DNA of 64,000 nt from Nostoc sp. CHAB 5844 (GTDB lineage Bacteria > Cyanobacteriota > Cyanobacteriia > Cyanobacteriales > Nostocaceae), in contig NZ_JAIVFW010000015.1 of assembly GCF_020829595.1 (NCBI RefSeq), positions 1 to 64,000 on the forward strand. The letters are read 5' to 3'. Positions 1-7,910 of this stretch are shown one piece after another. Each line of letters begins with the position of its first letter. The first letter of the stretch is position 1. The translations under genes and the position numbers were made by a program. The notes under the pieces are model-generated. The model ran no database searches and was not told the DNA's origin. It saw nothing but the letters and a program-made list of their open reading frames with translations.

Positions 1-2
1 TA

Positions 3-617
3 GCAGAATATTTAAGAATAGAAAAAGAGCATCCAGAACAATTACAGGTATGGTTTTGGGATGAGAGTGGCTTTAGTTTAAGAGTGATCAGAAGAAAAAC
101 ATGGTGTAAAAAAGGTAACTCCAAAAACGTGAGAGGAGACAGAAAAAAAGGAAGAGTTAATGTGATGGGAGGATTCAGGTATTCAGATAAGAAAAGATTT
201 GTAGAATTTCTCGATAAAGGCAATGCAAACAATTTTTACAAAGTTCTAAAAATCTTTTATGAAGAAATAGTTTGTGAATGGGTAGAAGCTGGTAATCAAG
301 CCAAAGATTTTGCGGAGAAAGGAGCAAAGATAGTGCTCATTCTTGATCATGCAAGTTTTCCCAAAAAAGAAGAGTATATCAATAAAATTGCAGCAGAAAT
401 GCCGAATATTCATTTAGAGTTCTTCCCGGAATATAGCCCAGATTACAACTTAATTGAATTGGTCTGGCACTCGACAAAAGAATATGTTGCTAATCGGCTA
501 TTTAAATCAATTGAAGAGCTAGAATATTTATTACATCAACTTTTAAATGAAGGAGAGTTAATTATTAAATGGGGACGAAAACTCAAAAATAAAGGTGACG
601 CTGTTATCACAATTTAA
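3..617 (+). CDS. IS630-family transposase, C-terminal part (cut by window edge)
   Basis: The frame is open from base 3, so the gene begins left of the window; the GTG at 84 is internal. A DDE catalytic set is visible: WFWDESGFSL just before codon 84 holds the first Asp, LILDHASFPKK the second Asp, and PDYNLIELVW the Glu. The spacing and the EYSPDYNLIELVW block are those of IS630-type cut-and-paste transposases (second half of the protein). The frame ends cleanly at TAA 615-617. I could not identify the right terminal inverted repeat of the element. Base composition is AT-rich. Activity cannot be judged from this half. Confidence 0.85.
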   Translation, partial: AEYLRIEKEHPEQLQVWFWDESGFSLRVIRRKTWCKKGNSKNVRGDRKKGRVNVMGGFRYSDKKRFVEFLDKGNANNFYKVLKIFYEEIVCEWVEAGNQAKDFAEKGAKIVLILDHASFPKKEEYINKIAAEMPNIHLEFFPEYSPDYNLIELVWHSTKEYVANRLFKSIEELEYLLHQLLNEGELIIKWGRKLKNKGDAVITI

Positions 618-868
618 ATACACAACAGCTTATCTTCAATATTAATAAATTTAGTAATAAAATGAAGTAGGGGATTAGATGACATCTTTATTAAATCAGT
701 AATTTTATTTTCAAGATTTTTTGTTTTTTATATTCTCAATTAATTCTGTATTGCCTTCAAATCTTAGGCTTATGGCACTAACTCCTGTATTTTTATTAAT
801 GGTTATTTTATTTATTCATGTTATTTTAATATAACTACTCTTGAAGAGCCAAAAACTATAACGTCCTA

Positions 869-998
869 CAATACAGCTCAGTTAAGATCCCCCCGCCTAC
901 GGCGACCCCCTTCAAAAGGGGGTAAACGAGAATTATCAGCCTTTTGAAGGGGGGTTGGGGGATCTTCAAAAGATTAAAGCGTTAACTGAACTGTATTG
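869..998. repeat. MITE-like inverted-repeat element
   Basis: The arms CAATACAGCTCAGTTAA (869-885) and TTAACTGAACTGTATTG (982-998) are reverse complements with one mismatch. Inside lies a second palindromic part rich in CCCCCTTCAAAAGGGGG. The element has no coding capacity and resembles the small non-autonomous elements common in Nostoc-type genomes. The rest of the spacer 618-1021 is AT-rich and shows nothing else recognisable. Confidence 0.75.
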
Positions 999-1021
999 AT
1001 TTATATTCTCGTTCCGCAACG

Positions 1022-2860
1022 TTATCCTACAGAAAAGACGACTCGAAAACCGCAAATCCTTAAACCGCCGTCTGATTCATTCCAACTGCGGCTGGCGCTG
1101 CGGCACAGTTCTGCACCAAAATTCCACGAACCACCGCGCAACAGGCGACGATGGCTATCACCGCCATCTTCCCAAACTCGTCCATCTGAAGGTGCGCTTT
1201 GGTAATTGTTGTGCCAAGGATCGGCACACCATTCCCAAACTAACCCGTGCATATCGTACAATCCAAAGGCGTTGGCTACCTGAAAACTGCCGACATCGGT
1301 GGTTTCTTTACGATATCTGGTTTTTGCTTCCATCAAATAGGTATCGCTGTCGCTGTAGTTGACTAATTCTGTGGTGATTTTTTCGCCAAAGTGAAAGGAT
1401 GTGGTGGTGCCGGCGCGACAAGCATATTCCCATTCGCTTTCACTGGGGAGGCGATATTCTCGTCCGGTTTTTTGGGAGAGTCGAAGGCAAAATTCTACAA
1501 CTTCGTGCCAAGAAACGTTTTCTACTGGGCGATTAAGTCCTTTAAATTTGGAAGGGTAGGGATTTAAGGTTTGTTTGACTTTGGGTAAGGCGGTGACAGC
1601 ACGCCACTGTGCTTGGGTTATCGGATATTTACCCATAAAAAAGAGTGCGATCGCAACTCGATGTTGAGGGCGTTCGTCGGCATCGCCTTCAAAGTTGGGT
1701 GAACCCATTAAATATGTACCACCAGGAATCGCCACCATTTCTAGAGTTACGTCTTTAGTTAATTCTTCCACAAAAAATTCGGCTGTGGCGCGATCGCGAC
1801 TGACTTCTCTACCGCCTGTATCTACTGTTACTACGTCAAATTCACAAGTTTGTAAGGGAGGTAATGGTCTAATGATTTTTGGTTGCGTTGGTAATCGCAG
1901 TAATGTCGGTTGAGTTATTTGTGGTTCAATAATAACTGTTTTAGCTGATGTTAAATCATTGAGAACTTCTGTTGCTGATTGATAGCGATCGCTTGCTAAA
2001 TGTTGCAGTAATTTATCTAAAATTTTAATTAAATCTTCACTAATAAAAATCCCCTGTTTTTCTACATATTCCTGCCATAACCACTGTCCATTCATGGCAT
2101 CATAAAGGGGATCTTTTATTTGTCCGTAAGCATCTTGGATGGGCAAGCATTGCGTTAGCAAACGCACGCAAGTTACACCTAAAGCATATAAATCACTGGC
2201 AGGACAAGCAAAACCAGCCATCTGCTCATTCGGAGCGTAACCCATTGTATAAATTACTGTAGCTTGTCTGGCTATGCTGGTTTGAGTTACTTGTTTTGCA
2301 CCACCAAAATCAATTAATACTAATTTGCCATCAGTCTCCCGCCGGATAATGTTGTCTGGTTTGATATCCCGATGCACAACATTACATGCATGAATAAAAT
2401 CTAATACTGGTAATAAATCAGTTAATATTTGGCGAATTTTCTCTTCGGTAAAATGTTGCTCTTGAACTTCTTCTAAGAGGGTTCTACCTTGGATGAATTC
2501 TTGTACTAAATATAAACTAGAACCCTGAGCAAAGTAAGCTAATAATCTGGGAATTTGGCTATGATTTTCTCCTAGTTCATACAATCGAAATGCTTCGTCT
2601 TTGAAGAATTCTGCTGCTTTAGTACGCTGTCCGGTTCCTTGAATTTGGGGAAAGAACTGCTTGATGACGCAAGGTGCATCTAGTCTATCAGCATCTTCGG
2701 CTGCGTAAGTTTTGCTAAATCCGCCTTCGCCTAATAGTCTAATGACGCGGTAACGGTTTCTTAGCAGTTTACCAAAACTGCTTTGTCCGCAACTTATGCA
2801 AAATCTATTGCCGTCAGCATTGAAGGGATTTGAACAATTGGGATTTTGGCAGATTTGCAT
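1022..2860 (-). CDS. Ser/Thr protein kinase fused to formylglycine-enzyme-like (SUMF1) domain
   Basis: 612 residues. Residues 1-25 form a small Cys motif (CQNPNC ... CISCG) like the zinc ribbon that opens many cyanobacterial Pkn2-type kinases. A eukaryotic-type kinase domain follows (about 37-300): glycine loop LLGEGGFSKTY, Lys in CVIKQFF, catalytic loop HRDIKPDN, DFGGAKQ in place of DFG. After a linker, residues about 375-610 form an FGE-sulfatase domain: IPGGTYLMGS, RPVENVSWHEVVEFC, RLPSESEWEYACRAGT, GLVWEWCADPW, LLRGGSWN and a final GFRV. The CxxxxC pair expected after RGGSW in catalytic formylglycine enzymes is not seen (the text reads NFGAELCRSASR), so this half is probably a ligand- or protein-binding module. 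Such fusions are frequent in filamentous cyanobacteria. No partner gene is adjacent. Confidence 0.9.
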   Translation of the reverse strand: MQICQNPNCSNPFNADGNRFCISCGQSSFGKLLRNRYRVIRLLGEGGFSKTYAAEDADRLDAPCVIKQFFPQIQGTGQRTKAAEFFKDEAFRLYELGENHSQIPRLLAYFAQGSSLYLVQEFIQGRTLLEEVQEQHFTEEKIRQILTDLLPVLDFIHACNVVHRDIKPDNIIRRETDGKLVLIDFGGAKQVTQTSIARQATVIYTMGYAPNEQMAGFACPASDLYALGVTCVRLLTQCLPIQDAYGQIKDPLYDAMNGQWLWQEYVEKQGIFISEDLIKILDKLLQHLASDRYQSATEVLNDLTSAKTVIIEPQITQPTLLRLPTQPKIIRPLPPLQTCEFDVVTVDTGGREVSRDRATAEFFVEELTKDVTLEMVAIPGGTYLMGSPNFEGDADERPQHRVAIALFFMGKYPITQAQWRAVTALPKVKQTLNPYPSKFKGLNRPVENVSWHEVVEFCLRLSQKTGREYRLPSESEWEYACRAGTTTSFHFGEKITTELVNYSDSDTYLMEAKTRYRKETTDVGSFQVANAFGLYDMHGLVWEWCADPWHNNYQSAPSDGRVWEDGGDSHRRLLRGGSWNFGAELCRSASRSWNESDGGLRICGFRVVFSVG

Positions 2861-2939
2861 AACGAGGAGGAAGTAGCATCTTGTCCAAAGTTAGTCCCAA
2901 TATTATCGAATTGAAACCCGATTTCTAGACAAATAAATA

Positions 2940-3220
2940 TAGGACTTACGTAAATGTCATAATTTCTAGTTGAGGCTGTCAATTGTCAATAGTCAATAGT
3001 CTAAAAAAGCCTTGTTCTGAGCGTAACCGAAGGGTTAATTTTTGACTATTAACTTTGGACTTTCAACAACCATAACCTTGACTTATTGTGCTAGTTATAC
3101 CAATTCTCTGTGAAGCTGCACATTATTTTCACCCCTGCCAATCTCCCCTTAACAAGGGGAGATTGGCAGGCGGTGGGGTTCTTTCTATGCGTCTTCATAT
3201 GGTATTACGTAAGTCCTAAA
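2940..3220. repeat. 281-bp composite element with 14-bp perfect terminal inverted repeats
   Basis: TAGGACTTACGTAA (2940-2953) and TTACGTAAGTCCTA (3207-3220) are perfect reverse complements. The element contains a CAATAGTCAATAGTC tract (2986-3000), a palindromic block GAGCGTAACCGAAGGGTT (about 3020-3037), and at its right end a second MITE-like unit (3096-3209). The GGACTTACG terminus is a familiar Nostoc/Anabaena repeat. No ORF. The remainder to 3534 is AT-rich with no recognisable gene. Confidence 0.7.
3096..3209 (-). repeat. MITE-like unit, inverted copy of the one at 21201-21320
   Basis: One end reads TATACCAATTCTCTGTGAAG, the other ends CGTCTTCATATGGTATTA. Reverse-complemented, it matches 21201-21320 over both ends and the AGAACCCCACCGCCTGC core. 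The ends TAATACCA / TGGTATA are imperfect inverted repeats. It lies inside the larger element 2940-3220 and shares its right boundary. Confidence 0.75.
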
Positions 3221-3534
3221 ATATAAACTAGCTTTTATCTGTATATATCAGCACGACAAAATACAGACAAGAATAATTTATTTATTTGTCTCTTTGTGTT
3301 GGGTACTGTTTAATTTTGAGAATGAATGATAACACTAATTTCCATTCCATCAGGAATGATAGGACGTAAATCTTGTTATTGTCAAGGGTATTTGATGATA
3401 GATGTAAGTACAAATTAACTCTGAATAGATTTTGTAATAATTGATATATTGTGGTTGATTTATAAAGTTAAATTCATATACATTTTTTAGCTCTCCGATT
3501 TCTTGAATAATTCAAAGAGCTATTTGTACAGCAA

Positions 3535-4335
3535 CTACTTTCGCTCTCCCAAAATCCGCATTAATTCTGCTACAAAAGCAACAATTGACGATATTGTAAT
3601 CAGCAAGATACTGAGAGCATTAATATCAGGTTTAACACCAGTTCTAATGCGACTAAAAATTTCCATTGGCAAAGTGTTATAACCGCTACCAGCGGTAAAA
3701 CTGGCAATGAGAAAATCATCTAAGCTGAGAACAAAAGCCAGCAGACAACCAGCAACTATTCCAGGCATTAATTGCGGTAGTAATACTTTAATAAAGGCTT
3801 GTACTGGTGTAGCGCCTAAATCTAATGCTGCTTCTTCTAAATGCGGATCTAAGTTATTTAGTCGTGAAGCAACAACTAATCCTACGTAGGCTAGGCAAAA
3901 TACCACATGCGCTGCGACAATTGTCCATAAACTCAAAGGAATAGCAAAGGTGGCGAGAAAAACGAGAGTGGCAACTGCAATCGCAATATCAGGAATAATT
4001 AAAGGTAAGTAAGCCACACCACGATACAAACTCTTAAGCGGAAATTTATAACGCGCCAATCCCACCGCCATTAATGTTCCCAACACTGCTGAAATTCCCA
4101 CAGCGCCAAAGGCAACTATCAAACTATTGTTCAAAGCGGATAAAATGCGATCGTCGCTGAATAGTTTGCGATACCAATCGAGAGTAAATCCTTGCCAAGT
4201 TGCACTATATGGGGACTGGTTAAAACTATAAAAGCCTAGTACTAGTATAGGTAAATACATAAAAATAAACATTATTACTGGCAAAACCGCCTGCCATGCG
4301 ACACGCGGTTTTTTTTGTCCTGAATGAATATTCAT
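3535..4335 (-). CDS. potC: ABC transporter permease, spermidine/putrescine PotC type
   Basis: 266 residues with about six hydrophobic helices. The cytoplasmic EAA loop of ABC importers reads EEAALDLGATPVQAFIKVLL. The N-terminal helix (LPVIMFIFMYLPILVLGFYS), the following FNQSPYSATWQGFTLDWYRKLF, and the LSLDDFLIASFTAGSGYNTLPM block with MEIFSRIRTGVKPDINALS are typical of PotC, the second permease of the polyamine importer, acting in the inner membrane with PotA, PotB and PotD. None of those partners is in the window: the 400 bp upstream hold no gene and the next gene is divergent. The gene is therefore an orphan or was separated from its operon. Confidence 0.88.
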   Translation of the reverse strand: MNIHSGQKKPRVAWQAVLPVIMFIFMYLPILVLGFYSFNQSPYSATWQGFTLDWYRKLFSDDRILSALNNSLIVAFGAVGISAVLGTLMAVGLARYKFPLKSLYRGVAYLPLIIPDIAIAVATLVFLATFAIPLSLWTIVAAHVVFCLAYVGLVVASRLNNLDPHLEEAALDLGATPVQAFIKVLLPQLMPGIVAGCLLAFVLSLDDFLIASFTAGSGYNTLPMEIFSRIRTGVKPDINALSILLITISSIVAFVAELMRILGERK

Positions 4336-4742
4336 ATTGAGAGTTTAGTAATTTTCTATATTTCTCTAGTGTATCTAATTTAACTCAAAAGTCAAAAAAG
4401 GCGTTTCAGGCGGTAAGGGTATAGGGTGTGAAGCTAATTTTTCCTGTTGATCCTTAAACCCATCTCAAAATCACTTAGTCAATGCGCCAAGTTTACCTCT
4501 TGAGGAGAGGATAATTTCTCTATAAAGGTAGACAACTTATTGATAAGTTAAAGCTTAATATTTTAATGAGGTTATTTAGAAAATTGGTTTTTAAACCGAG
4601 TTGATAGTGCTAGAAAAAAAGTGCTGAGTTACAACCAAAGTGGGTTATTATCACTCAAAACTCATCACTATTGAAGGAAAAACAGTTGTGAAGCAAAAAG
4701 CAAACACTATTAATTCAAAATTTATCTTTTAGGAGGTTTGAT
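4336..4742. other. Intergenic region between divergent genes
   Basis: About 400 bp without an ORF, separating the minus-strand permease from the plus-strand glycosyltransferase, so it should hold promoters for both. A strong Shine-Dalgarno AGGAGG (4731-4736) sits 6 bp before the ATG at 4743. No repeat or RNA was recognised. Confidence 0.6.
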
Positions 4743-5828
4743 ATGAGAATAGCGCAAGTATCACCACTATGGGAAAGAGTACCACCCCCAGCATATGGGG
4801 GCATAGAGTTAGTAGTGGGGTTACTGACAGATGAATTAGTCCGACGCGGACATGAAGTTACTCTATTCGCTTCAGGCGATTCTATCAGTTTAGCCAAGCT
4901 AGAATCAGTCCATCCTCGTGCTTTACGACTCGATAAGGATATCAAAGAATATAACATTTATGAAATGTTGCATTTAGCTTCTGTCTACGAACGGGCAGAT
5001 GAATTTGATATTATTCACTCTCACATGGGCTGTGCTGCACTGCCTTATGCAAATCTTGTCAATACTCCTACAGTTCATACTTTGCACGGGATTTTTACAC
5101 CCGATAATCAAAAGATGTTTCAACACGCGAAACGTCAACCTTTTGTCAGTATTTCCAATGCCCAACGAGAAAAATCATTAGGATTGAATTATACAGACAC
5201 AGTTTACAACGGTATAGATGTTAGTAGTTACAAGTTTCATCCCGAACCCGAAGAACCCCCTTATTTAGCATTTTTAGGTCGGATATCCCCAGAGAAGGGA
5301 GCGCATTTAGCAATAGCAATTGCCAAACAATCTGGTTGGCATTTAAAAATGGCTGGTAAGGTGGATGTTGTTGATGTAGAGTATTTTGAACAAGAAATTA
5401 AACCTTTAATTGATGGTGAACAAATTGAATATTTAGGTGAAGCGAATCATCAACAAAAAAATACTTTAATGGGAGGTGCAGTAGCAACATTATTCCCTAT
5501 TACTTGGCGAGAACCTTTTGGTTTGGTGATGGTGGAATCAATGGCAGCAGGCACACCAGTTATTGCAATGAAATTAGGTTCTACAACTGAAGTAATTGCC
5601 CACGGTAAGACGGGTTTTCTCTGTAATAATGTGGCAGAGTGTGTCAATGCTATTAACAAAGTAGCCGATTTAGACCGATATGCTTGTCGTCAGCATGTTC
5701 AAGATAATTTTAGCTTTCAGAGCATGACTGATGGTTATGAAGAAGTTTATCGGCAACTTCTGCAACAGAAATTTGCCAAAAATGGACACGTTCGCAGTAG
5801 TTTAACTTCAGGGATGGTCAAGAGATAA
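4743..5828 (+). CDS. Glycosyltransferase family 4 protein
   Basis: 361 residues, GT-B fold. The N-terminal half has the family opening MRIAQVSPLWERVPPPAYGG followed by VVGLLTDELVRRGHEVTLFA, and HSHMGCAALPYA. The C-terminal nucleotide-sugar half has YLAFLGRISPEKGAHLAI, the donor-binding EPFGLVMVESMAAGTPVIA (the E-x7-E of retaining GT4 enzymes), and a final CRQHVQDNFSF. The opening resembles cyanobacterial GT4 proteins often annotated as mannosyl- or glucosyltransferases. The acceptor cannot be told from sequence. The start is fixed by the AGGAGG ribosome site. Monocistronic: a terminator follows. Confidence 0.9.
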   Translation: MRIAQVSPLWERVPPPAYGGIELVVGLLTDELVRRGHEVTLFASGDSISLAKLESVHPRALRLDKDIKEYNIYEMLHLASVYERADEFDIIHSHMGCAALPYANLVNTPTVHTLHGIFTPDNQKMFQHAKRQPFVSISNAQREKSLGLNYTDTVYNGIDVSSYKFHPEPEEPPYLAFLGRISPEKGAHLAIAIAKQSGWHLKMAGKVDVVDVEYFEQEIKPLIDGEQIEYLGEANHQQKNTLMGGAVATLFPITWREPFGLVMVESMAAGTPVIAMKLGSTTEVIAHGKTGFLCNNVAECVNAINKVADLDRYACRQHVQDNFSFQSMTDGYEEVYRQLLQQKFAKNGHVRSSLTSGMVKR

Positions 5829-5845
5829 ATAATCTCTTCTTGGTG

Positions 5846-5880
5846 AGGATGCGAATATATAAAAAAATCGCATCCTTATT
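5846..5880 (+). terminator. Rho-independent-type terminator after the glycosyltransferase
   Basis: The stem arms AGGATGCGA (5846-5854) and TCGCATCCT (5868-5876) are perfect complements around a 13-nt AT-rich loop, followed by TATTTTG. It lies 18 bp after the stop at 5828. Confidence 0.65.
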
Positions 5881-5947
5881 TTGAAGAATGCGTTCTCCGA
5901 AGGGTTGACGCAGCTATCGCCTGTCTATTTTAAACTCAAAAAGTTCA

Positions 5948-6349
5948 TTATCTGGCTTGTTTAATGAAAACTACTTGACAATCTTCACCGCCATATTTTT
6001 CACAGGTTTCTACTGCAAATCTTTCAGCAAGAGATTGGTCTGTCCCCCAGCCTGTGCCATAACTACCATCAGAACCAACGGCTAAGGCTCCCCAAGCGTT
6101 TTTAAACCACAATGGTACTGTACAATCTTTAGCTCTACTTTCACGGCGACAGTTATTTAAGGCAGCATTTACTGCTGCTTGCTTTGTTTTGGCAATTCCT
6201 GATGAGTAAACTTGAGTAGAAGAAGAGTAAGCAATTGCTCCAAATACATTTCTGGTAGAGCCAGCCTGAGCAGTCTGGGTGATTACTGGTAATATAGATA
6301 CAACTGCGATCGCTGTTAATAAGCTTTTCTTAAAACCTACTTTTATCAT
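5948..6349 (-). CDS. Exported DUF4189-domain protein
   Basis: 133 residues from the ATG at 6349, preferred over the upstream TTG at 6403 because it directly opens a signal peptide: MIKVGFKKSLLTAIAVVSIL followed by an Ala-rich cleavage region ending TQTAQA. The mature part is one DUF4189 domain: FGAIAYSSSTQVYSSGIAKT, then AALNNC, KDCTVPLWFKNAWGALAVGS and AVETCEKYGGEDCQVV. The spaced Cys residues probably form disulfides. The family is small and secreted, and its biochemical role is unknown. A nested palindrome lies just upstream of the start. Confidence 0.85.
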   Translation of the reverse strand: MIKVGFKKSLLTAIAVVSILPVITQTAQAGSTRNVFGAIAYSSSTQVYSSGIAKTKQAAVNAALNNCRRESRAKDCTVPLWFKNAWGALAVGSDGSYGTGWGTDQSLAERFAVETCEKYGGEDCQVVFIKQAR

Positions 6350-6360
6350 ATTATTAATTC

Positions 6361-6412
6361 CGAATAATATTAGGGTTTGACAACACACTTTTGTGTGTTG
6401 CAACTATTATTC
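6361..6412 (-). promoter_or_regulatory. Nested palindrome in the leader of the DUF4189 gene
   Basis: CAACACAC-TTTT-GTGTGTTG (6381-6400) is a perfect 8-bp stem with a 4-nt loop. It is bracketed by CGAATAATA (6361-6369) and an ATTATTCG that can also pair. It ends 32 bp before the ATG at 6349 and could be an operator or an mRNA leader hairpin. No T-run follows, so a terminator is less likely. Confidence 0.45.
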
Positions 6413-6474
6413 GCTAAGGTAATTAATTTTAGGATTCGCGTTTATACTAGTTTTTGATGAAGATATACTTCATA

Positions 6475-6509
6475 AATATCCCCGACTTCTCAAAGAGGTC
6501 GGGGATATT
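6475..6509. terminator. Strong hairpin between two minus-strand genes
   Basis: The arms AATATCCCCGAC and GTCGGGGATATT are perfect 12-bp complements around TTCTCAAAGAG. The hairpin lies 80 bp past the stop of the DUF1499 gene at 6589 on that gene's strand. Its sequence resembles the hairpin at 13913-13945, suggesting a dispersed terminator-like repeat. Confidence 0.6.
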
Positions 6510-6588
6510 GTTCTTCACGAAAAATGAGAAAAATTATCAATCTTTACCGTTTACAAAACATTACAGACTTCAGTTTAATGCCAATAGA

Positions 6589-6984
6589 TTATAATTCCTG
6601 AAGTTTGCTGCGAATTGTTTCGATTCTTTTGCGGTTAACACCTAAATCACTTTGCCCTAAACGAGAGGCTGAACGCACTTGAATAACATTAGCGTTGCGG
6701 TCTAGATAAAACTCTACATCATCAACAAATCCCATCAAAGCACTTTTAAATTCTGCATATAGGTAGTCCTGATTTTCGGTAATAATTGTAGTTCTGGGTA
6801 ATGATTGAATAATACTTTTGAGATTGGCGATCGCTTGTTCTGGAGTAGTATTAAAAGTTAGCGGTGCGATTCGGTGAACTGCATCTGTACTTTGGCTAGA
6901 TACACAATTAGGTGAATTAGGACAAGCTGCTAATTTACCATCACACACACCCAAGTTATTTGGTCGTTTACCTGCAAAAATCAT
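6589..6984 (-). CDS. DUF1499-domain protein
   Basis: 131 residues covering one DUF1499 domain. The diagnostic N-terminal block CPNSPNCVSSQ is at about 21-31, followed by IAPLTFNTTPEQAIANL, then YLYAEFKSALMGFVDDVEFYL and a final VIQVRSASRLGQSDLGVNRKRI. The family is widespread in cyanobacteria, often small and sometimes lipid-anchored; this copy has no obvious signal peptide. Function is unknown. It lies upstream of the DUF4189 gene on the same strand, but a hairpin separates them, so co-transcription is doubtful. Confidence 0.85.
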   Translation of the reverse strand: MIFAGKRPNNLGVCDGKLAACPNSPNCVSSQSTDAVHRIAPLTFNTTPEQAIANLKSIIQSLPRTTIITENQDYLYAEFKSALMGFVDDVEFYLDRNANVIQVRSASRLGQSDLGVNRKRIETIRSKLQEL

Positions 6985-7087
6985 AGTTTTATTAGCTGAT
7001 AGAGAAATACCTTTTACATACTTAATTTACACACAGTAATTAAAACTTTTTTATTTATGACTGTTCTTATACCGCAACTATCTAGTT

Positions 7088-7209
7088 ATATCATGTCCGG
7101 GTAATTAGTTATAATTCCCGAATCTATGCAGAGAACCCAAAAACCCCTCCCCCCTGCCCCTCTGCACCTGAAGCTGCCTTAATGATAAGTCTTTCACCGG
7201 ACATGATAT
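7088..7209. repeat. MITE-like element with 13-bp inverted repeats
   Basis: ATATCATGTCCGG (7088-7100) and CCGGACATGATAT (7197-7209) are perfect reverse complements bounding 122 bp with no coding capacity and a C-rich centre. It lies in the 0.9-kb spacer 6985-7910. The remainder of that spacer is AT-rich and shows no gene; its length suggests a long leader or regulatory region for the RTX gene. Confidence 0.7.
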
Positions 7210-7910
7210 TAATGGTGTTTACTTTAGTCTCTAACTCCAAGAAAGCTGAGAGCCTAAAAGCGTTTTGCCAAGCACAAATCCTGTTCTGAGCAACTGGTGT
7301 TCAGGTATTGTAGTCTCAAAAAATATAATTATTTCTCAGGATACATATACTAACTTATCCACATTAAATAAACTTTAAAAAATATATAAAGAAACTTATA
7401 ATAATTTCCATTTATAGGCAACTATAAACACCATAAATCAAGTATTTTGTCAAGTACAAATGGTAACAAAAACCTGATTATAAACAGTTTTTAAAGTAAA
7501 AAAATATAAAGAAATTTAAATAAAAATTGCAAATATTGCTTGATTAAAGTTGTTTGTTATAAGTTTTCTTATGAACTCGGTGCAAAACCTCTATTTCAGC
7601 AGCATAAAGTACTGATGTTAGGGTGAGTTCTGTGTTAAAACTCAGCTTTTTTAAGTTGCATTTAGCATGATTTTAATATGCTATTAAATCAACTTGAAAA
7701 CAATTTACTGAAAAAGTTCCTTATCATCTGTTTAATCAAGCTGGTAATTAGGGTTGTCTAAGCTTTGGAATCAGCAAGGTTAATTGTCATAAAAATTTGA
7801 GATTTTTCGGCTGTAGTTATCCCGAATAATAGTTCAGTTATGCACCTCCTTTCCTCATCAGGGGGTGACGAGCTAGTTTCTTTATCCTTTAATTTAAGGA
7901 GTTTTCAATA

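Noticed and set aside
996-1205. Plus-strand open frame over the end of the kinase/FGE gene
   Set aside because: Antisense to a well-supported domain; composition follows the other strand.
6350-6403. Upstream TTG start of the DUF4189 gene
   Set aside because: It would place the leader palindrome in the coding region and bury the signal peptide.
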